Below are positions 1 to 8,753 of a stretch of DNA of 64,000 bases, piece by piece. The translations under genes were made by a program, and so were the position numbers. The stretch spans positions 3,410,001-3,474,000 of the forward strand of contig OY762070.1 of the NCBI GenBank assembly GCA_963665195.1, given 5' to 3'. Numbering within the stretch: the first letter of the stretch is position 1; each line of letters opens with the position of its first letter. The stretch comes from VXYL01 sp963665195 (GTDB taxonomy: Bacteria; Pseudomonadota; Gammaproteobacteria; Pseudomonadales; Azotimanducaceae). The notes beneath the pieces were generated by a model. The model worked only from the letters and a program-made list of their open reading frames with translations, was not told the DNA's origin and ran no database searches.

Positions 1-558
1 GCTGTTCATCTTGCGGCAGAACGTGAATGGTCGAATAGCTCGGTTTGGCGGCGTGGTTGCGGGAATCCAGAGCAAGGACCATGACGAGATCAAGCGTGCT
101 TTGAAACTCACGAAGGAGGAGAAGGAGGAGATCGTCCGTCGGCTAGATGGCCCGGTGTACGAGATGACGCGGGTGCGCATGCCCCTGCTGCTGCGCTTGG
201 ACGGCTTGGTAACTGCCGAGGGTGCGACCTATGATCGGCGGACGACCACGATTGAGCATGTACTCCCGAGGAATCCTGCCGCTGACTCCCATTGGGTGCA
301 GTGGTTCCCGGACGAGGAAGGGCGGGAACGCTGGACACACAGGCTGGCTAATCTGGTCCTCTTATCTCGCAGGAAAACAGTCAAGCATCGAATCTCGAGT
401 TCGAGAGAAAGAAGAATGAGTACTTTCACCGCGAGGGATTCGCGCCATATGCGCTGACGGGCCAAGTCTTGGCGTTGGAGGATTGGACGCCGGAGGTACT
501 GGCTGGTCGGCAGAAGGAGCTACTGCGAAGGCTGACGGACGAGTGGCGGTTGAAGTAG
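1..558 (+). pseudogene. C-terminal part of a DUF262/DUF1524 (GmrSD-like) protein, frameshifted
   Basis: This is the 3' end of a gene that starts before the window. It carries a DUF1524-type HNH-like signature, IEHVLPRNP, followed by W-x-x-x-F and RLANLVLLSRRK. DUF262/DUF1524 proteins include the GmrSD type IV restriction enzymes that act on modified DNA. The frame open from base 11 ends at 457 with an unrelated tail. The next frame continues the family pattern from about base 375 (NSQASNLEFERKKNEYF) to a TAG at 556-558. The break lies in the run AGGAAAACAG near 371-380, where one extra A would restore the frame. It could be true decay or a homopolymer sequencing error. The 5' part is not visible, so family membership rests on the C-terminal domain only. 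Confidence 0.7.
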
Positions 559-618
559 GACACAAGGGGGTATGGGATACCCCCAAGTCCGTCCGAGCTT
601 CTCTCCCTAGGCCCTGGG

Positions 619-2013
619 CTAGCTGCTCGGTGTTGGTTCTGCGAGCAGTAGCTGAATTTCGCGGCTCACCAGCCACAATCTATCCTGTCCCCAGACGCCT
701 AGTTGCATTGCACCTGAGGCGTCCAGCAGCCGGAAGCTGGGCACGCCCCACAGGCCGAAGCCGTACATGGCTTGGCGGTTCGCCTCGATTTCTTCTTCCC
801 AGTCGTCGTTGTCCACGATGCCTCGGGCTTCCTCCCAGGAGAGGCCGGCGGCTTCCACGACATGGGCCAGGCCGGCGTCGCGGCCCGTGTTGATGCCCTC
901 GCGGAAGGCGGCGTGCATGAACGTGCTCAGGAACTCCACGCCCCGGCCTTGAGATCGGGCCCAGGGCCAAAGCGAGTAGCAGCGGCGGACGGGGTTGCCG
1001 ATGGGGTCGTACACCTTTCCCCAAGGAAGGTCCTTCGAGAGCGGCACCGTGGCGCGGGCCTCGCGGCTGGCATCGGAGAAGATGTAGACGCCCTTCTCGC
1101 GGGTCACCGGGGCGCCGCGCATCACCATCGGCAGCACCGGGCGAACCTTGCAGGCGACGCCGGTCTCGGCGGCGAGGGCGATGGCTTGGTCGAAGGCGAT
1201 GGCGGTATAGGGGCTGCGAACCGACGGGTAGATCTCCAGCGTCAGGGCGCCGTCGTCGCGCAGCGGGCCGGTTTCGATGGCAGGGCGCTGGGCGAGCAAT
1301 TGGCTGCCCTCGTTGCGCTGTGCGCCGAGGTCGCGCAGGCGGTTCTCCAAGTGGTAGAGACGGTCCACGCCCCAATACCACTCCTTGGCGTAGTGGAACA
1401 TCGCCGGGGAATAGTGGCCTAACGCTTTGCGTCGCGCCGCACCTGCGACAACCGTGCTCGAGGCGGTGGTGGCATCAGTGGGCGAATGCCGTTCGGCGAG
1501 CGTCTCAAGAGAGTCCATGGAACCGGACCAGAGCGCATCGCCCACCAGCGGCGCCACGTCCGCGAAGGCTGCGCCAGCACCGGCCAGGATGCGCGTCGCC
1601 AGCTCGACCAGCGCCGCGTCGGGCGCACCGCGTTCTGCCGGGAAGTGCAGCCCGTAGTGGGGGGCGATTTTGGCGGCGTCGTAGCGCGAGAGATCCAGCA
1701 GCAATTCCGGCTCCGGCGCATTCTTGCCGAGCGGCCCCGGCACCAGATGGCACACCAGCTCGATGTCGTAGGCGTCGGCCAGGGGACGCAGCAGTTGGGC
1801 GGCGAGATGGCTGTAGCCGTCGTCCACTTGGTGGAAATACTCCACCACATGCGGCTGCCGCTGCCGCCGCCGGGCGCGTTCGAGTTTGGCGCGGCGCTTG
1901 TCGACGCGCTCTTGCGAACTGAACCGACGCAGCACCATGGACGTCGCCCAGCGCACCGGCGGCGACGGGCTCCTGGTCGCGAAGCCGCCTTGATCCTCGA
2001 ACTGCGGCGCCAT
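619..2013 (-). CDS. Tandem DsbA-like (HCCA isomerase-type) thioredoxin-fold protein
   Basis: A 464-aa protein with two thioredoxin-fold segments of the DsbA/2-hydroxychromene-2-carboxylate isomerase type. The first begins near residue 55 (VEYFHQVDDGYS) and the second near residue 258 (LEIYPSVRSPYTAI). In both, serine or aspartate replaces the CxxC active site, as in HCCA-isomerase and glutathione-transferase-like members, so a disulfide oxidase role is unlikely. The later segment WGVPSFRL matches the cis-proline loop. No signal peptide is seen, so it is probably cytoplasmic. The gene follows the LLM oxidoreductase with a 19-bp gap, suggesting co-transcription. The start at 2013 is the first ATG; an internal ATG 25 codons later is possible. 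The substrate is unknown. Confidence 0.75.
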   Translation of the reverse strand: MAPQFEDQGGFATRSPSPPVRWATSMVLRRFSSQERVDKRRAKLERARRRQRQPHVVEYFHQVDDGYSHLAAQLLRPLADAYDIELVCHLVPGPLGKNAPEPELLLDLSRYDAAKIAPHYGLHFPAERGAPDAALVELATRILAGAGAAFADVAPLVGDALWSGSMDSLETLAERHSPTDATTASSTVVAGAARRKALGHYSPAMFHYAKEWYWGVDRLYHLENRLRDLGAQRNEGSQLLAQRPAIETGPLRDDGALTLEIYPSVRSPYTAIAFDQAIALAAETGVACKVRPVLPMVMRGAPVTREKGVYIFSDASREARATVPLSKDLPWGKVYDPIGNPVRRCYSLWPWARSQGRGVEFLSTFMHAAFREGINTGRDAGLAHVVEAAGLSWEEARGIVDNDDWEEEIEANRQAMYGFGLWGVPSFRLLDASGAMQLGVWGQDRLWLVSREIQLLLAEPTPSS

Positions 2014-2032
2014 GCGCCGGCCCGCCCCGTGC

Positions 2033-2941
2033 TCAATCGAACGCGGAGAAGACCTCCTCGTCGAGTTCCTGATACGTCTCCGGCAACTGCGGCCTGATCT
2101 GCGGGATGAACTCGGTGACGCCGAGGGCCACGTAGTCCGCGATGCGGTCGATGACGTACTGCGGCGAACCGATCATCGCCCAGTCGTTGGCGCCGCGCGC
2201 TTGGCTCGCCTTCTGCTCGTCGCGGATGATGCGGATCGGGCAGTGGACCGTGGTGGCGATCTCGGCGGGGTCCCTGCCCACCGCTTCGCAATGGCGTTCG
2301 AGCACGCCGCGCAGGTGCTTGACGCGCTCGGGGCTCGCAATTACGTTCATGATGTCGCCGTACATGGCGAGCGTCTTGAGGGTGCGCCGCTCGCCGGTGC
2401 CGCCGACCATGATGGGAATGGGATGATCGCCACCCTGGCGCGGCGCGAAAGCGGCTTGCTTCAGCTTGTAGTACTCGCCGTCGTAGTCCACCCGGCCGTC
2501 GGCGTGGAACAGCGCCCGGATGAGTTCGCAAGCCTCTTCCAGCCGATCCGAGCGCTCGCGCATGGACGGGAACTCCCAACCGTAGGCCTCGTGCTCGCGA
2601 ACGTTCCAGCCGGCGCCGATGCCGAGGATCACCCGGCCGTGGGAGACGACATCGATGGTCGCGGCCATCTTCGCCATCAGCGCCGGGTTCCTGTAGGTGT
2701 TGCCGGAAACCAGGATGCCGAGCTTGAGGCTCGAAGTCACCGCTGCCACCGAGGCCAGCAGCGACCAGCCTTCCAAGGTGTTCAGCAGCTCGTGTTCCTT
2801 CACTTCCGCGGTGTGGTGCCACGGCGGAATGAAGTGGTCGTAGGCCCAGACGCTGGTCCAGCGCCCGGCCTCCATGACCTCGACGACGGCCTTGATCTCT
2901 TCCCACGTGGCCTGCTCGTTGACGAGCTGCGATCCGAACAT
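2033..2941 (-). CDS. LLM-class flavin/F420-dependent oxidoreductase
   Basis: A 302-aa luciferase-like monooxygenase family protein. It shows the YDHF motif near the N-terminus, LGILVSGNTYRNPALMAKMAA, and GRVILGIGAGWNVREHEAYG, all typical of the TIM-barrel flavin or F420 enzymes. The closest described type is the probable F420-dependent Rv1855c-like group (TIGR03560-like). Such enzymes oxidise or reduce small organic substrates in the cytoplasm; the substrate here cannot be read from sequence. I chose the ATG at 2941 because the protein then begins with the family start MFGSQLVNEQ. The longer open frame to 3034 runs into the neighbouring TPR gene and has no family-like residues. Confidence 0.85.
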   Translation of the reverse strand: MFGSQLVNEQATWEEIKAVVEVMEAGRWTSVWAYDHFIPPWHHTAEVKEHELLNTLEGWSLLASVAAVTSSLKLGILVSGNTYRNPALMAKMAATIDVVSHGRVILGIGAGWNVREHEAYGWEFPSMRERSDRLEEACELIRALFHADGRVDYDGEYYKLKQAAFAPRQGGDHPIPIMVGGTGERRTLKTLAMYGDIMNVIASPERVKHLRGVLERHCEAVGRDPAEIATTVHCPIRIIRDEQKASQARGANDWAMIGSPQYVIDRIADYVALGVTEFIPQIRPQLPETYQELDEEVFSAFD

Positions 2942-2990
2942 CGGCTTCCTCAAACAGAAACAAGGGGCGCGGATTATAGGGGCGTTGCCG

Positions 2991-4523
2991 TCAGCGCAGT
3001 TCCGCGGGCCACCACCAGGGCGAGTCCGTCGCAAACGGCCGCGCTGGCAATTCCCCGGCGTCGAGCGCTGCGTACAGCATGGCGGCGCCCGGGTGCTCCC
3101 CTTCGGCGCGGATCAAGGCGAGGGCGTCGTTTTCGTCGCCGAGCGCCAGGTGCGCGAGGGCCAGCGTCAGGCGCGTGTCGGCATCGTCCTTGGCCGTACG
3201 CAGGGCGGCGGCCCGCTGCTGCGCCGCGGCGCGCTGCTCGGCGTCGCCGCAGAGCGCATCGGCGCGGGCGAGCACCATGTGGGCCTGGCCCCATTGGGGC
3301 TGTAGGCGAAGAGCGGCCAGCAGCGCCGGACGGGCTGCGCGGCATGATTCGGCGCCGAGCCGCGCCATGGCGAGCCAGTAGTGGTAGTACGCGCTGTCCG
3401 GGCGCTTCTCGGCCATTGTTTCGTACTCCCGTGCCGCGTCGCCGAACGCGCCGCCGCGCATCATCAGAGCGGCCAGCAGGGCGCGCGTCGTCTCGTCGTC
3501 GGCGAGGCTCAAGGACCTCTCCGCGGCTTCTCGTGCCGGGGCCGTGTCCGGCATGACGCGCAGCAGATGCGCGAGCAGATACCAGGCGCGGGCGGAGCTG
3601 TCGTCCAAGGCCAGCACGCGGCGCACCTCGCCGAGTGCCGCTTCGCTGTTGCCGAGAGTACCGAGCGCGTGCGCGAGCACCAGACCCGCGTCCACATCGT
3701 CCGGGGCCAGCTCTACTGCGCGTCGCCACGCGGCCAGCGCCTCCTCGCGGTCGCCGCGCTCCCACGCGCGTTCGCCAGCCTTCGTGAAGAACTTGGAACT
3801 CAGGCTGAGCGCAGCCACTTCCAGCAGCAGTGGATCGACTAGGGGTGCGGCGACGGCGTTGCGCTTCGCGAGCCAAGCCCCAGCCTGCTCCATGTCGCCG
3901 AGCTGGCGGAAGACCATGCCGAGCTTGTAGGCGATGCGACCGGCGCCGGGTTCGAGTGCGGCCGCCCGTTCCAACAGGGCGCGGGCTTGCTGCCACTCGC
4001 CAGCGGCGACTGCCGCATCGCCGAGGGCGGCCAGCACCGCGGCGGACTCCGGCGCATCGGCCTCGGCTTCGCGCAGCGCCTCTACGGCCGCGACATGGTC
4101 GCCCTTGAGCAACAGCGCGACGCCGAGCCGGTACGAGGCGAGCATGTGGCCGTCCGGCGCCAATGCCAGCGCCCGACGGTACTCGGCGATCGCGCCGTCG
4201 ATTTCGCCCTGGTCGCGCAGCACCGTGCCGAGAAGGTAGTGCCAGTGCAGCGCTGGCGATTCGTCGAGGGCCGCGCGGTAGGCAGCCTCGGCGTCGTCCA
4301 GCAGATCCTGAGCGTGGAAGAGCATGCCGAGACCGCCGCGAGCATCGGCGCGTTCGGCTGGCTGGGTAAGCGTTTCGAGTTGGCGATGCATCTCGTCCCG
4401 CGCTGCCGCCAGCGTCTCTGCCAGCGCCGGAGGCCAAGTGTCGGCGGCGGTCGGCGTGGACTCGGAATACGCCGCCGCCGGCCAGCCGAATGCCAGCAGG
4501 GCGATCGCAAGGCAGCGGCCCAT
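2991..4523 (-). CDS. Secreted/periplasmic TPR protein
   Basis: A 510-aa protein with an N-terminal signal peptide (about residues 1-19, ending PAAAYS) followed by tandem tetratricopeptide units over nearly all the rest, for example LHWHYLLGTVLRDQGEIDGA and AYKLGMVFRQLGDMEQAG. TPR arrays are protein-binding scaffolds with no catalytic activity of their own. The gene is translationally coupled to the upstream FG-GAP/UnbV gene: the junction reads TAATG, so the stop and the start share one base at 4523. Pairing of a TPR protein with a CRTAC1/UnbV protein is common in marine bacterial genomes and suggests an exported complex. The molecular role is unknown. Confidence 0.8.
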   Translation of the reverse strand: MGRCLAIALLAFGWPAAAYSESTPTAADTWPPALAETLAAARDEMHRQLETLTQPAERADARGGLGMLFHAQDLLDDAEAAYRAALDESPALHWHYLLGTVLRDQGEIDGAIAEYRRALALAPDGHMLASYRLGVALLLKGDHVAAVEALREAEADAPESAAVLAALGDAAVAAGEWQQARALLERAAALEPGAGRIAYKLGMVFRQLGDMEQAGAWLAKRNAVAAPLVDPLLLEVAALSLSSKFFTKAGERAWERGDREEALAAWRRAVELAPDDVDAGLVLAHALGTLGNSEAALGEVRRVLALDDSSARAWYLLAHLLRVMPDTAPAREAAERSLSLADDETTRALLAALMMRGGAFGDAAREYETMAEKRPDSAYYHYWLAMARLGAESCRAARPALLAALRLQPQWGQAHMVLARADALCGDAEQRAAAQQRAAALRTAKDDADTRLTLALAHLALGDENDALALIRAEGEHPGAAMLYAALDAGELPARPFATDSPWWWPAELR

Positions 4524-6154
4524 TACGGCGCGGGTGCCCGTTGGCGCAGGCGGTGGTAGCGATTGACCGCCAGCGGCCCGAAGCGTTGCACCGTGCCGTC
4601 GGGCCAGCGCGCGGTCACCGCTTGCGGCGCATTCGTATCCGCTAGGCCGAAGATGACCCGCTGATCGTGGGCCGAGGCGTAGCTGCCATCGGTGCGCACC
4701 CGCCTTGTGTCGTTCGGCACTTCATCGCGCCAGACCACGGCCCCCACGCTGCCCAAGGCCAGCCCCAGCCAGTTGCGAGGCGGCGAGTCGTTGCGGTAGA
4801 TGCGGGCCGGGCCGTGGTTGTTGGCGACGACGATGTCGATGTCGCCGTCGTTGTCCAAGTCGCCGAAGGCGGTGCCGCGGCTCACCTCCTCATGCAGCGA
4901 GAGTTCGCCGCCGCCATGCAACCGGTAGCGGCCGCCGTCGTTCAGCCAAAGCTGGTTGCGCTGCCGCAGGGGCGGGACGATGCCGGCCGTCACCTGGCGT
5001 TCCATCATGCGCACGGCGCCGTTGGCGACGAAGAGGTCCAAGTCGCCATCGTTGTCGGCATCGAACCAGCCCGTGCCGAAGCCGGTGTGCGCCATGCTGT
5101 CCGCCGCCAAGCCGGCAGCGCTGGTGCGGTCCTCGAACCAGCCGCGGCCGTCGCCCACGAACAGCGTATTGCTCTCCTGGGTGTCGTGGGTGAGGAACAG
5201 GTCCGTGTCGCCGTCCCGGTCGAAGTCCGCTGCGGCCACGCCCATGCTGGCTTCCGCGACCCCAGCGCCGTTCACCGCCGCCCCGGCCAGCAGCGCTTCG
5301 TCGCGGAAGCGGCCAGCGCCTTGGTTCAGCCACAGGAAGTTCTCGTCCGCGTCGTTGGCGACGTAGAAGTCCACTGCGCCGTCGCCGTCGAAGTCGTCGG
5401 CGATGACGCCCATGCCGGCGCCCAGGGTGCGCCCGATGCCGGCCCGCGCGCTCACATCCTCGAAGCGACCGCCGCCGAGATTGCGGTAGAGCTGGTCCGG
5501 CACGCGGGCGAAGTTCCGCGGCGAGCAGTAGCCGGGCCGCGACGAGTAGCCGCGGCAGGGCTCGTAGTCGTCGATGCTGAACCTGAGATAGTTCGCAACG
5601 TAGAGGTCCTGCAGCCCGTCGCCGTCGATGTCGGCGAAGCTCGCGCTGATGGACCACGCATCGCCTCGGATGCCGGACGCTGCCGTTCGATCCTCGAAGC
5701 GCCCATCGCCCAAGTTCATGTAAAGCCGGTTGGGGCCGAAGTTGGTCAGAAAGACGTCGCTGTCGCCGTCGTTGTCCACGTCGCCGGTAGCGATGCCCAT
5801 GCCGTAGTCGAGAGCCTGCACGCCGCTCTCTTCGGTGCAGTCGCGAAAGGCGAGAGCGCCGTCCTGGGTCGCATTGCAGAAAAGCTGATCGCCGGGCCGC
5901 GGCGCGCTTGCTCGATCCGCCAACGGCCCGCCTTGCACGAACCAGAGGTCCAGCCTGCCGTCGCCGTCGAAATCCAGGGCCGCAACGCCCGCCCCGGTGA
6001 TCTCCACGGTCAGCAGCTTCCCCGCCCGACCGCTGTCATGGACGAAGTCCACGCCGGCCTCTTCCGTCACGTCCGTGAAATGCACCTCGCCCCAGGCCTG
6101 GCAGGCGCAGACGGCGGCGATCGGCAGGCACCGCGAGGCTGTGCGCCGGCGCAA
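4523..6154 (-). CDS. CRTAC1-type FG-GAP/VCBS repeat protein with UnbV/ASPIC domain
   Basis: A 543-aa exported protein. An N-terminal hydrophobic stretch (about residues 8-20) is a likely signal peptide. It is followed by repeated calcium-binding FG-GAP/VCBS motifs of the form D-x-D-G-D-G or D-x-D-N-D-G-D, for example DFDGDGRLD, DVDNDGDSD, DIDGDGLQD and DADNDGDLD, which build an integrin-alpha-like beta propeller. The C-terminus (NWLGLALG ... RWPDGTVQRFGPLAVNRYHRL) is an ASPIC/UnbV domain, somewhat shortened in the middle. Such proteins are thought to act in extracellular recognition or adhesion; no enzyme activity is established. It is coupled by TAATG to the following TPR gene. Confidence 0.85.
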   Translation of the reverse strand: MRRRTASRCLPIAAVCACQAWGEVHFTDVTEEAGVDFVHDSGRAGKLLTVEITGAGVAALDFDGDGRLDLWFVQGGPLADRASAPRPGDQLFCNATQDGALAFRDCTEESGVQALDYGMGIATGDVDNDGDSDVFLTNFGPNRLYMNLGDGRFEDRTAASGIRGDAWSISASFADIDGDGLQDLYVANYLRFSIDDYEPCRGYSSRPGYCSPRNFARVPDQLYRNLGGGRFEDVSARAGIGRTLGAGMGVIADDFDGDGAVDFYVANDADENFLWLNQGAGRFRDEALLAGAAVNGAGVAEASMGVAAADFDRDGDTDLFLTHDTQESNTLFVGDGRGWFEDRTSAAGLAADSMAHTGFGTGWFDADNDGDLDLFVANGAVRMMERQVTAGIVPPLRQRNQLWLNDGGRYRLHGGGELSLHEEVSRGTAFGDLDNDGDIDIVVANNHGPARIYRNDSPPRNWLGLALGSVGAVVWRDEVPNDTRRVRTDGSYASAHDQRVIFGLADTNAPQAVTARWPDGTVQRFGPLAVNRYHRLRQRAPAP

Positions 6155-6157
6155 TCG

Positions 6158-6841
6158 CTAGTCGCCGCCCGGTGCGCCGGCGATGCCCGGCACCTCGAAA
6201 GCCGTGACTTCGGACATCACCTCGCCGGTCTGGGTGTATAGATGCTCGTCCATGAAGCGGCAGGTGAGCTTGCGGATGAAGGTGCCCGCCTTGTGGCTGA
6301 GATCGCAGGCGACGCGGTTTGCCTGGGAACCGTACTTGTCCTCGAACTCGTCGATGACGGCTTCCAAGCCGGGCCGATACTCCTCCGGGATCTTCCGCCA
6401 TAGATCGTTGAAATGGTTGCGGATCTCCGGCATGGTCTCGCCGCGCGCCGCCACCCCCAGCCAGCCGATGGCCGCTTCCGGGTCCTGCTCGGTGCCGATC
6501 CCCTGCTGGTAGAGGAAGCCGACTCGCGCCTGGGCGAACTTGAAGCCCCGCTTGGCGGCCACCAGCAGGTACGGGAAGGCTTCGGCGTAGCGGCCGCGCT
6601 TGTAGAGGTCCGCGCCCCGCCGGCGCGCATCGTAGACCTCGATCACATACTCCAGAGCAGGCGTGCGGCCCTTGCGCGGCGCCGGCGCGGTGACCAGCAC
6701 CTCCTCGATGTCCTCCGGGCCAACGCCTTCGAAGCGCGCCTCGGCTGGCTCTTCCCCGGCAGCATGGGCGGCGCACAGCACCGCACCTGCCAACAGAGCG
6801 ATGGCCGATCGCGTAAAGCCAGCTGCCAATGAAACGCGCAT
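6158..6841 (-). CDS. Exported Sel1-like repeat protein
   Basis: A 227-aa protein. I place the start at the ATG at 6841 because it creates a clear signal peptide (RSAIALLAGAVLCAAHAAGEE), while the longer open frame upstream has no protein-like sequence. A Sel1-type solenoid is visible around residues 75-120 (GADLYKRGRYAEAFPYLLVAAKRG, then FAQARVGFLYQQGIGTEQDPEAAIGWLGVAARG). Sel1 repeats mediate protein-protein contacts. The conserved-looking C-terminal part has several cysteines and ends in GAPGGD. It lies 3 bp upstream of the FG-GAP gene on the same strand, so the three exported repeat proteins (Sel1, FG-GAP, TPR) probably form one operon. Confidence 0.75.
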   Translation of the reverse strand: MRVSLAAGFTRSAIALLAGAVLCAAHAAGEEPAEARFEGVGPEDIEEVLVTAPAPRKGRTPALEYVIEVYDARRRGADLYKRGRYAEAFPYLLVAAKRGFKFAQARVGFLYQQGIGTEQDPEAAIGWLGVAARGETMPEIRNHFNDLWRKIPEEYRPGLEAVIDEFEDKYGSQANRVACDLSHKAGTFIRKLTCRFMDEHLYTQTGEVMSEVTAFEVPGIAGAPGGD

Positions 6842-6884
6842 CCGATTGCCTGCCGATCTGCCACGCAGCCTTCGCGACCAAAGA

Positions 6885-7823
6885 TCATACCAGCGCCAAC
6901 CGCTCCGCAAGCACTTGGGCGCAACGCCGGTTTTCCGGCTGGAACGCCGGGCCGGGGCCCTTGAGCCGGTAGCCATCCGGGCTGAACCCGACTTGGCCCG
7001 CGCTGCGCAGCGCTTCGATGCCGCGCTGGTGCTTGTTGTCGCGCTCCGGGCGCTTGAGGTCCAAAGCGATGACGCCGACATGCGCACCCGCCGACAGCGC
7101 TTCGTAGAGCATGGATGCGCTGTCCGCCGTCACCCAGACGTAGCTGGCGACCGCCATGGCGCGTTGCAGGAAGTCGCTCGGCGTGTCCTTCCAGTGGCGG
7201 TAGATCAGGTTGTCCCGCGCCGGCATGGACCGTTGCAGCGCGGCCGGCGTGCGCGGCGAGTCGCAGACCTGCCAGCGGATGTCTGGCGCGGCTCTGGTGA
7301 CGGCGGCGACGGCGGCGGCGATGCGCGTCACGGGCCACTCGAAATGGCGGTTGCTGCCGCCGAGCAGGATCAGCCCCTCGCGCGGTTCCTTGCGGGCCTC
7401 TTCCGTGGGGCAGATGACGCCGCGGGTCTCGACCAGATTGGCCTTTGGGCGGTAGCGGTCGTGCAGGGGCACGAAGATCAGATCGAACCAGCGGTGCGGC
7501 AGCGTCGGCTTCATCAGCACGACGGTACTGCCGCCGCAGGCCGCTCGGGCGACCAGCATCGGAACATGCGTGCGATGGCCGACGCCGAGCAGCACGTTCG
7601 GCGCGGGAAGATCCGGTTCCGGCGCGGGCGTCTGGCGCCGCTGCATCGCATAGGCGCGCACCTGCCGCCAGAGCATCGCCGGAAAGCGCATGTCGAACTC
7701 GTGGACCTCCAGCGGCAGCAGCGCTTCGAGACCTTGCAGCAAGCCTGCCGACTGCTTCTCATGCCCCGGCTTGCCGTCCACGAACCGCCAAACGACGCAC
7801 GGCGCGGGCGCGCTCAAGGTCAC
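6885..7823 (-). CDS. ELM1/DUF1022-like protein (GT-B-like fold)
   Basis: A 312-aa protein of the mitochondrial-fission-ELM1-like family (formerly DUF1022), found in many proteobacteria. Visible family features are W-R-F-V-D-G-K-P-G-H-E-K-Q near the N-terminus, LLGVGHRTHVPML, LILLGGSNRHFEWP and VTADSASMLYEALSAGAHVGV. The last resembles the donor-binding part of GT-B glycosyltransferases. The bacterial function is not firmly established; an envelope-glycan role has been suggested from its fold and contexts. The start codon is GTG at 7823, overlapping the stop of cysE in GTGA, so it is translationally coupled to cysE. No signal peptide is present. Confidence 0.8.
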   Translation of the reverse strand: MTLSAPAPCVVWRFVDGKPGHEKQSAGLLQGLEALLPLEVHEFDMRFPAMLWRQVRAYAMQRRQTPAPEPDLPAPNVLLGVGHRTHVPMLVARAACGGSTVVLMKPTLPHRWFDLIFVPLHDRYRPKANLVETRGVICPTEEARKEPREGLILLGGSNRHFEWPVTRIAAAVAAVTRAAPDIRWQVCDSPRTPAALQRSMPARDNLIYRHWKDTPSDFLQRAMAVASYVWVTADSASMLYEALSAGAHVGVIALDLKRPERDNKHQRGIEALRSAGQVGFSPDGYRLKGPGPAFQPENRRCAQVLAERLALV

Positions 7824-8656
7824 CGAAGGCTGTGGTCCATGCCGAAGGCCGGCGACTCCTCGCTAGGCGTGCCGACGAGTTTCGCGGGTACGCCGGCCAC
7901 GGTGACATGCGGCGGCACGTCCTCCAGCACCACGCTGCCGGCGCCTACCTTCGCGCCCGCACCGATCTCGATGTTGCCGATCACCTTGCACCCAGCGCCG
8001 AGCAGCACGCCGTGGCGCACCTTCGGGTGCCGATCGCCCGTCTCCTTGCCGGAACCGCCGAGCGTCACCGAGTGCAGGATGGAGACGTCGTCCTCCACCA
8101 CCGCGGTCTCGCCGATGACGATGCCGGTGGCGTGGTCCATGAGGATGCCGCGCCCGAGGCGCGCCGCAGGGTGGATGTCAACACCGAGACCGACGCTGAT
8201 CTGGCTTTGGAAGAAGAGCGCCAGCGTGTGCCTGCCTTGTTGCCAAAGCCAATGCGCGACGCGATGCGCCTGCACGGCGTGGAAGCCCTTGAAGAACAGG
8301 AACGGGGTGGAGAGGTCCTCGCAGGCCGGATCGCGCTCGTGGATGGCCACGACATCGACGAGGGCGCTGGCCAGAATGCCGGAGTCGTCCGCCATGGCCT
8401 GCTCGATCACGTCGCGGATCAGCATGGTGGGCAGCATCGGATTGTCGAGCTTGCTCGCCAAGCGAAAGGAGAGCGCGGCGCGGAGCGTGTCGTGGTTCAG
8501 GATGGTGGCGTGGAAGTAGCTGCCGAGGATGGGCTCCTCGGCCGCCTTCGCTTCGGCCTCGCCGCGCATGGTCTCCCAAACGGCGGCGGCGTCCGCCGCA
8601 CCGGGCGTCTCGGGTCCTTCGACCAAGGTCGGCGGCTGGGCGACGGCATTGCGCAT
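7820..8656 (-). CDS. cysE: Serine O-acetyltransferase
   Basis: A 278-aa enzyme that acetylates L-serine with acetyl-CoA, the first step of cysteine synthesis. The N-terminal helical domain contains AEAKAAEEPILGSYFHATILNH. The C-terminal left-handed beta helix has hexapeptide repeats (DIHPAARLGRGILMDHATGIVIGETAVV, HSVTLGGSG, RHPKVRHGVLLGAGCKVIGNIEIG). The catalytic histidines sit in MDHATG and LHSVTLGG. Length matches the usual 260-280 residues. I use the ATG at 8656, since the open frame upstream to 9136 covers the divergent ankyrin gene and is not family-like. The next gene overlaps by 4 bp. Confidence 0.93.
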   Translation of the reverse strand: MRNAVAQPPTLVEGPETPGAADAAAVWETMRGEAEAKAAEEPILGSYFHATILNHDTLRAALSFRLASKLDNPMLPTMLIRDVIEQAMADDSGILASALVDVVAIHERDPACEDLSTPFLFFKGFHAVQAHRVAHWLWQQGRHTLALFFQSQISVGLGVDIHPAARLGRGILMDHATGIVIGETAVVEDDVSILHSVTLGGSGKETGDRHPKVRHGVLLGAGCKVIGNIEIGAGAKVGAGSVVLEDVPPHVTVAGVPAKLVGTPSEESPAFGMDHSLR

Positions 8657-8753
8657 GGCGTTTCCCCGCAACGGGCATCGTCCTTGGAAGGGTACGCCGC
8701 CGCGCCCGGTGCTGCAATTCGGCGATACTACCGGCACGACCGAGGGAGCATGC

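Noticed and set aside
371..558. Stop or frame break in the GmrSD-like gene as a selenocysteine or recoding site
   Set aside because: The break is a one-base frame shift in an A-run, not an in-frame TGA; only arsC shows the UGA-at-Cys pattern.
4667..6241. A 524-codon open frame antisense to the FG-GAP gene
   Set aside because: Antisense of Asp/Gly-rich repeats gives long open frames; no protein features.
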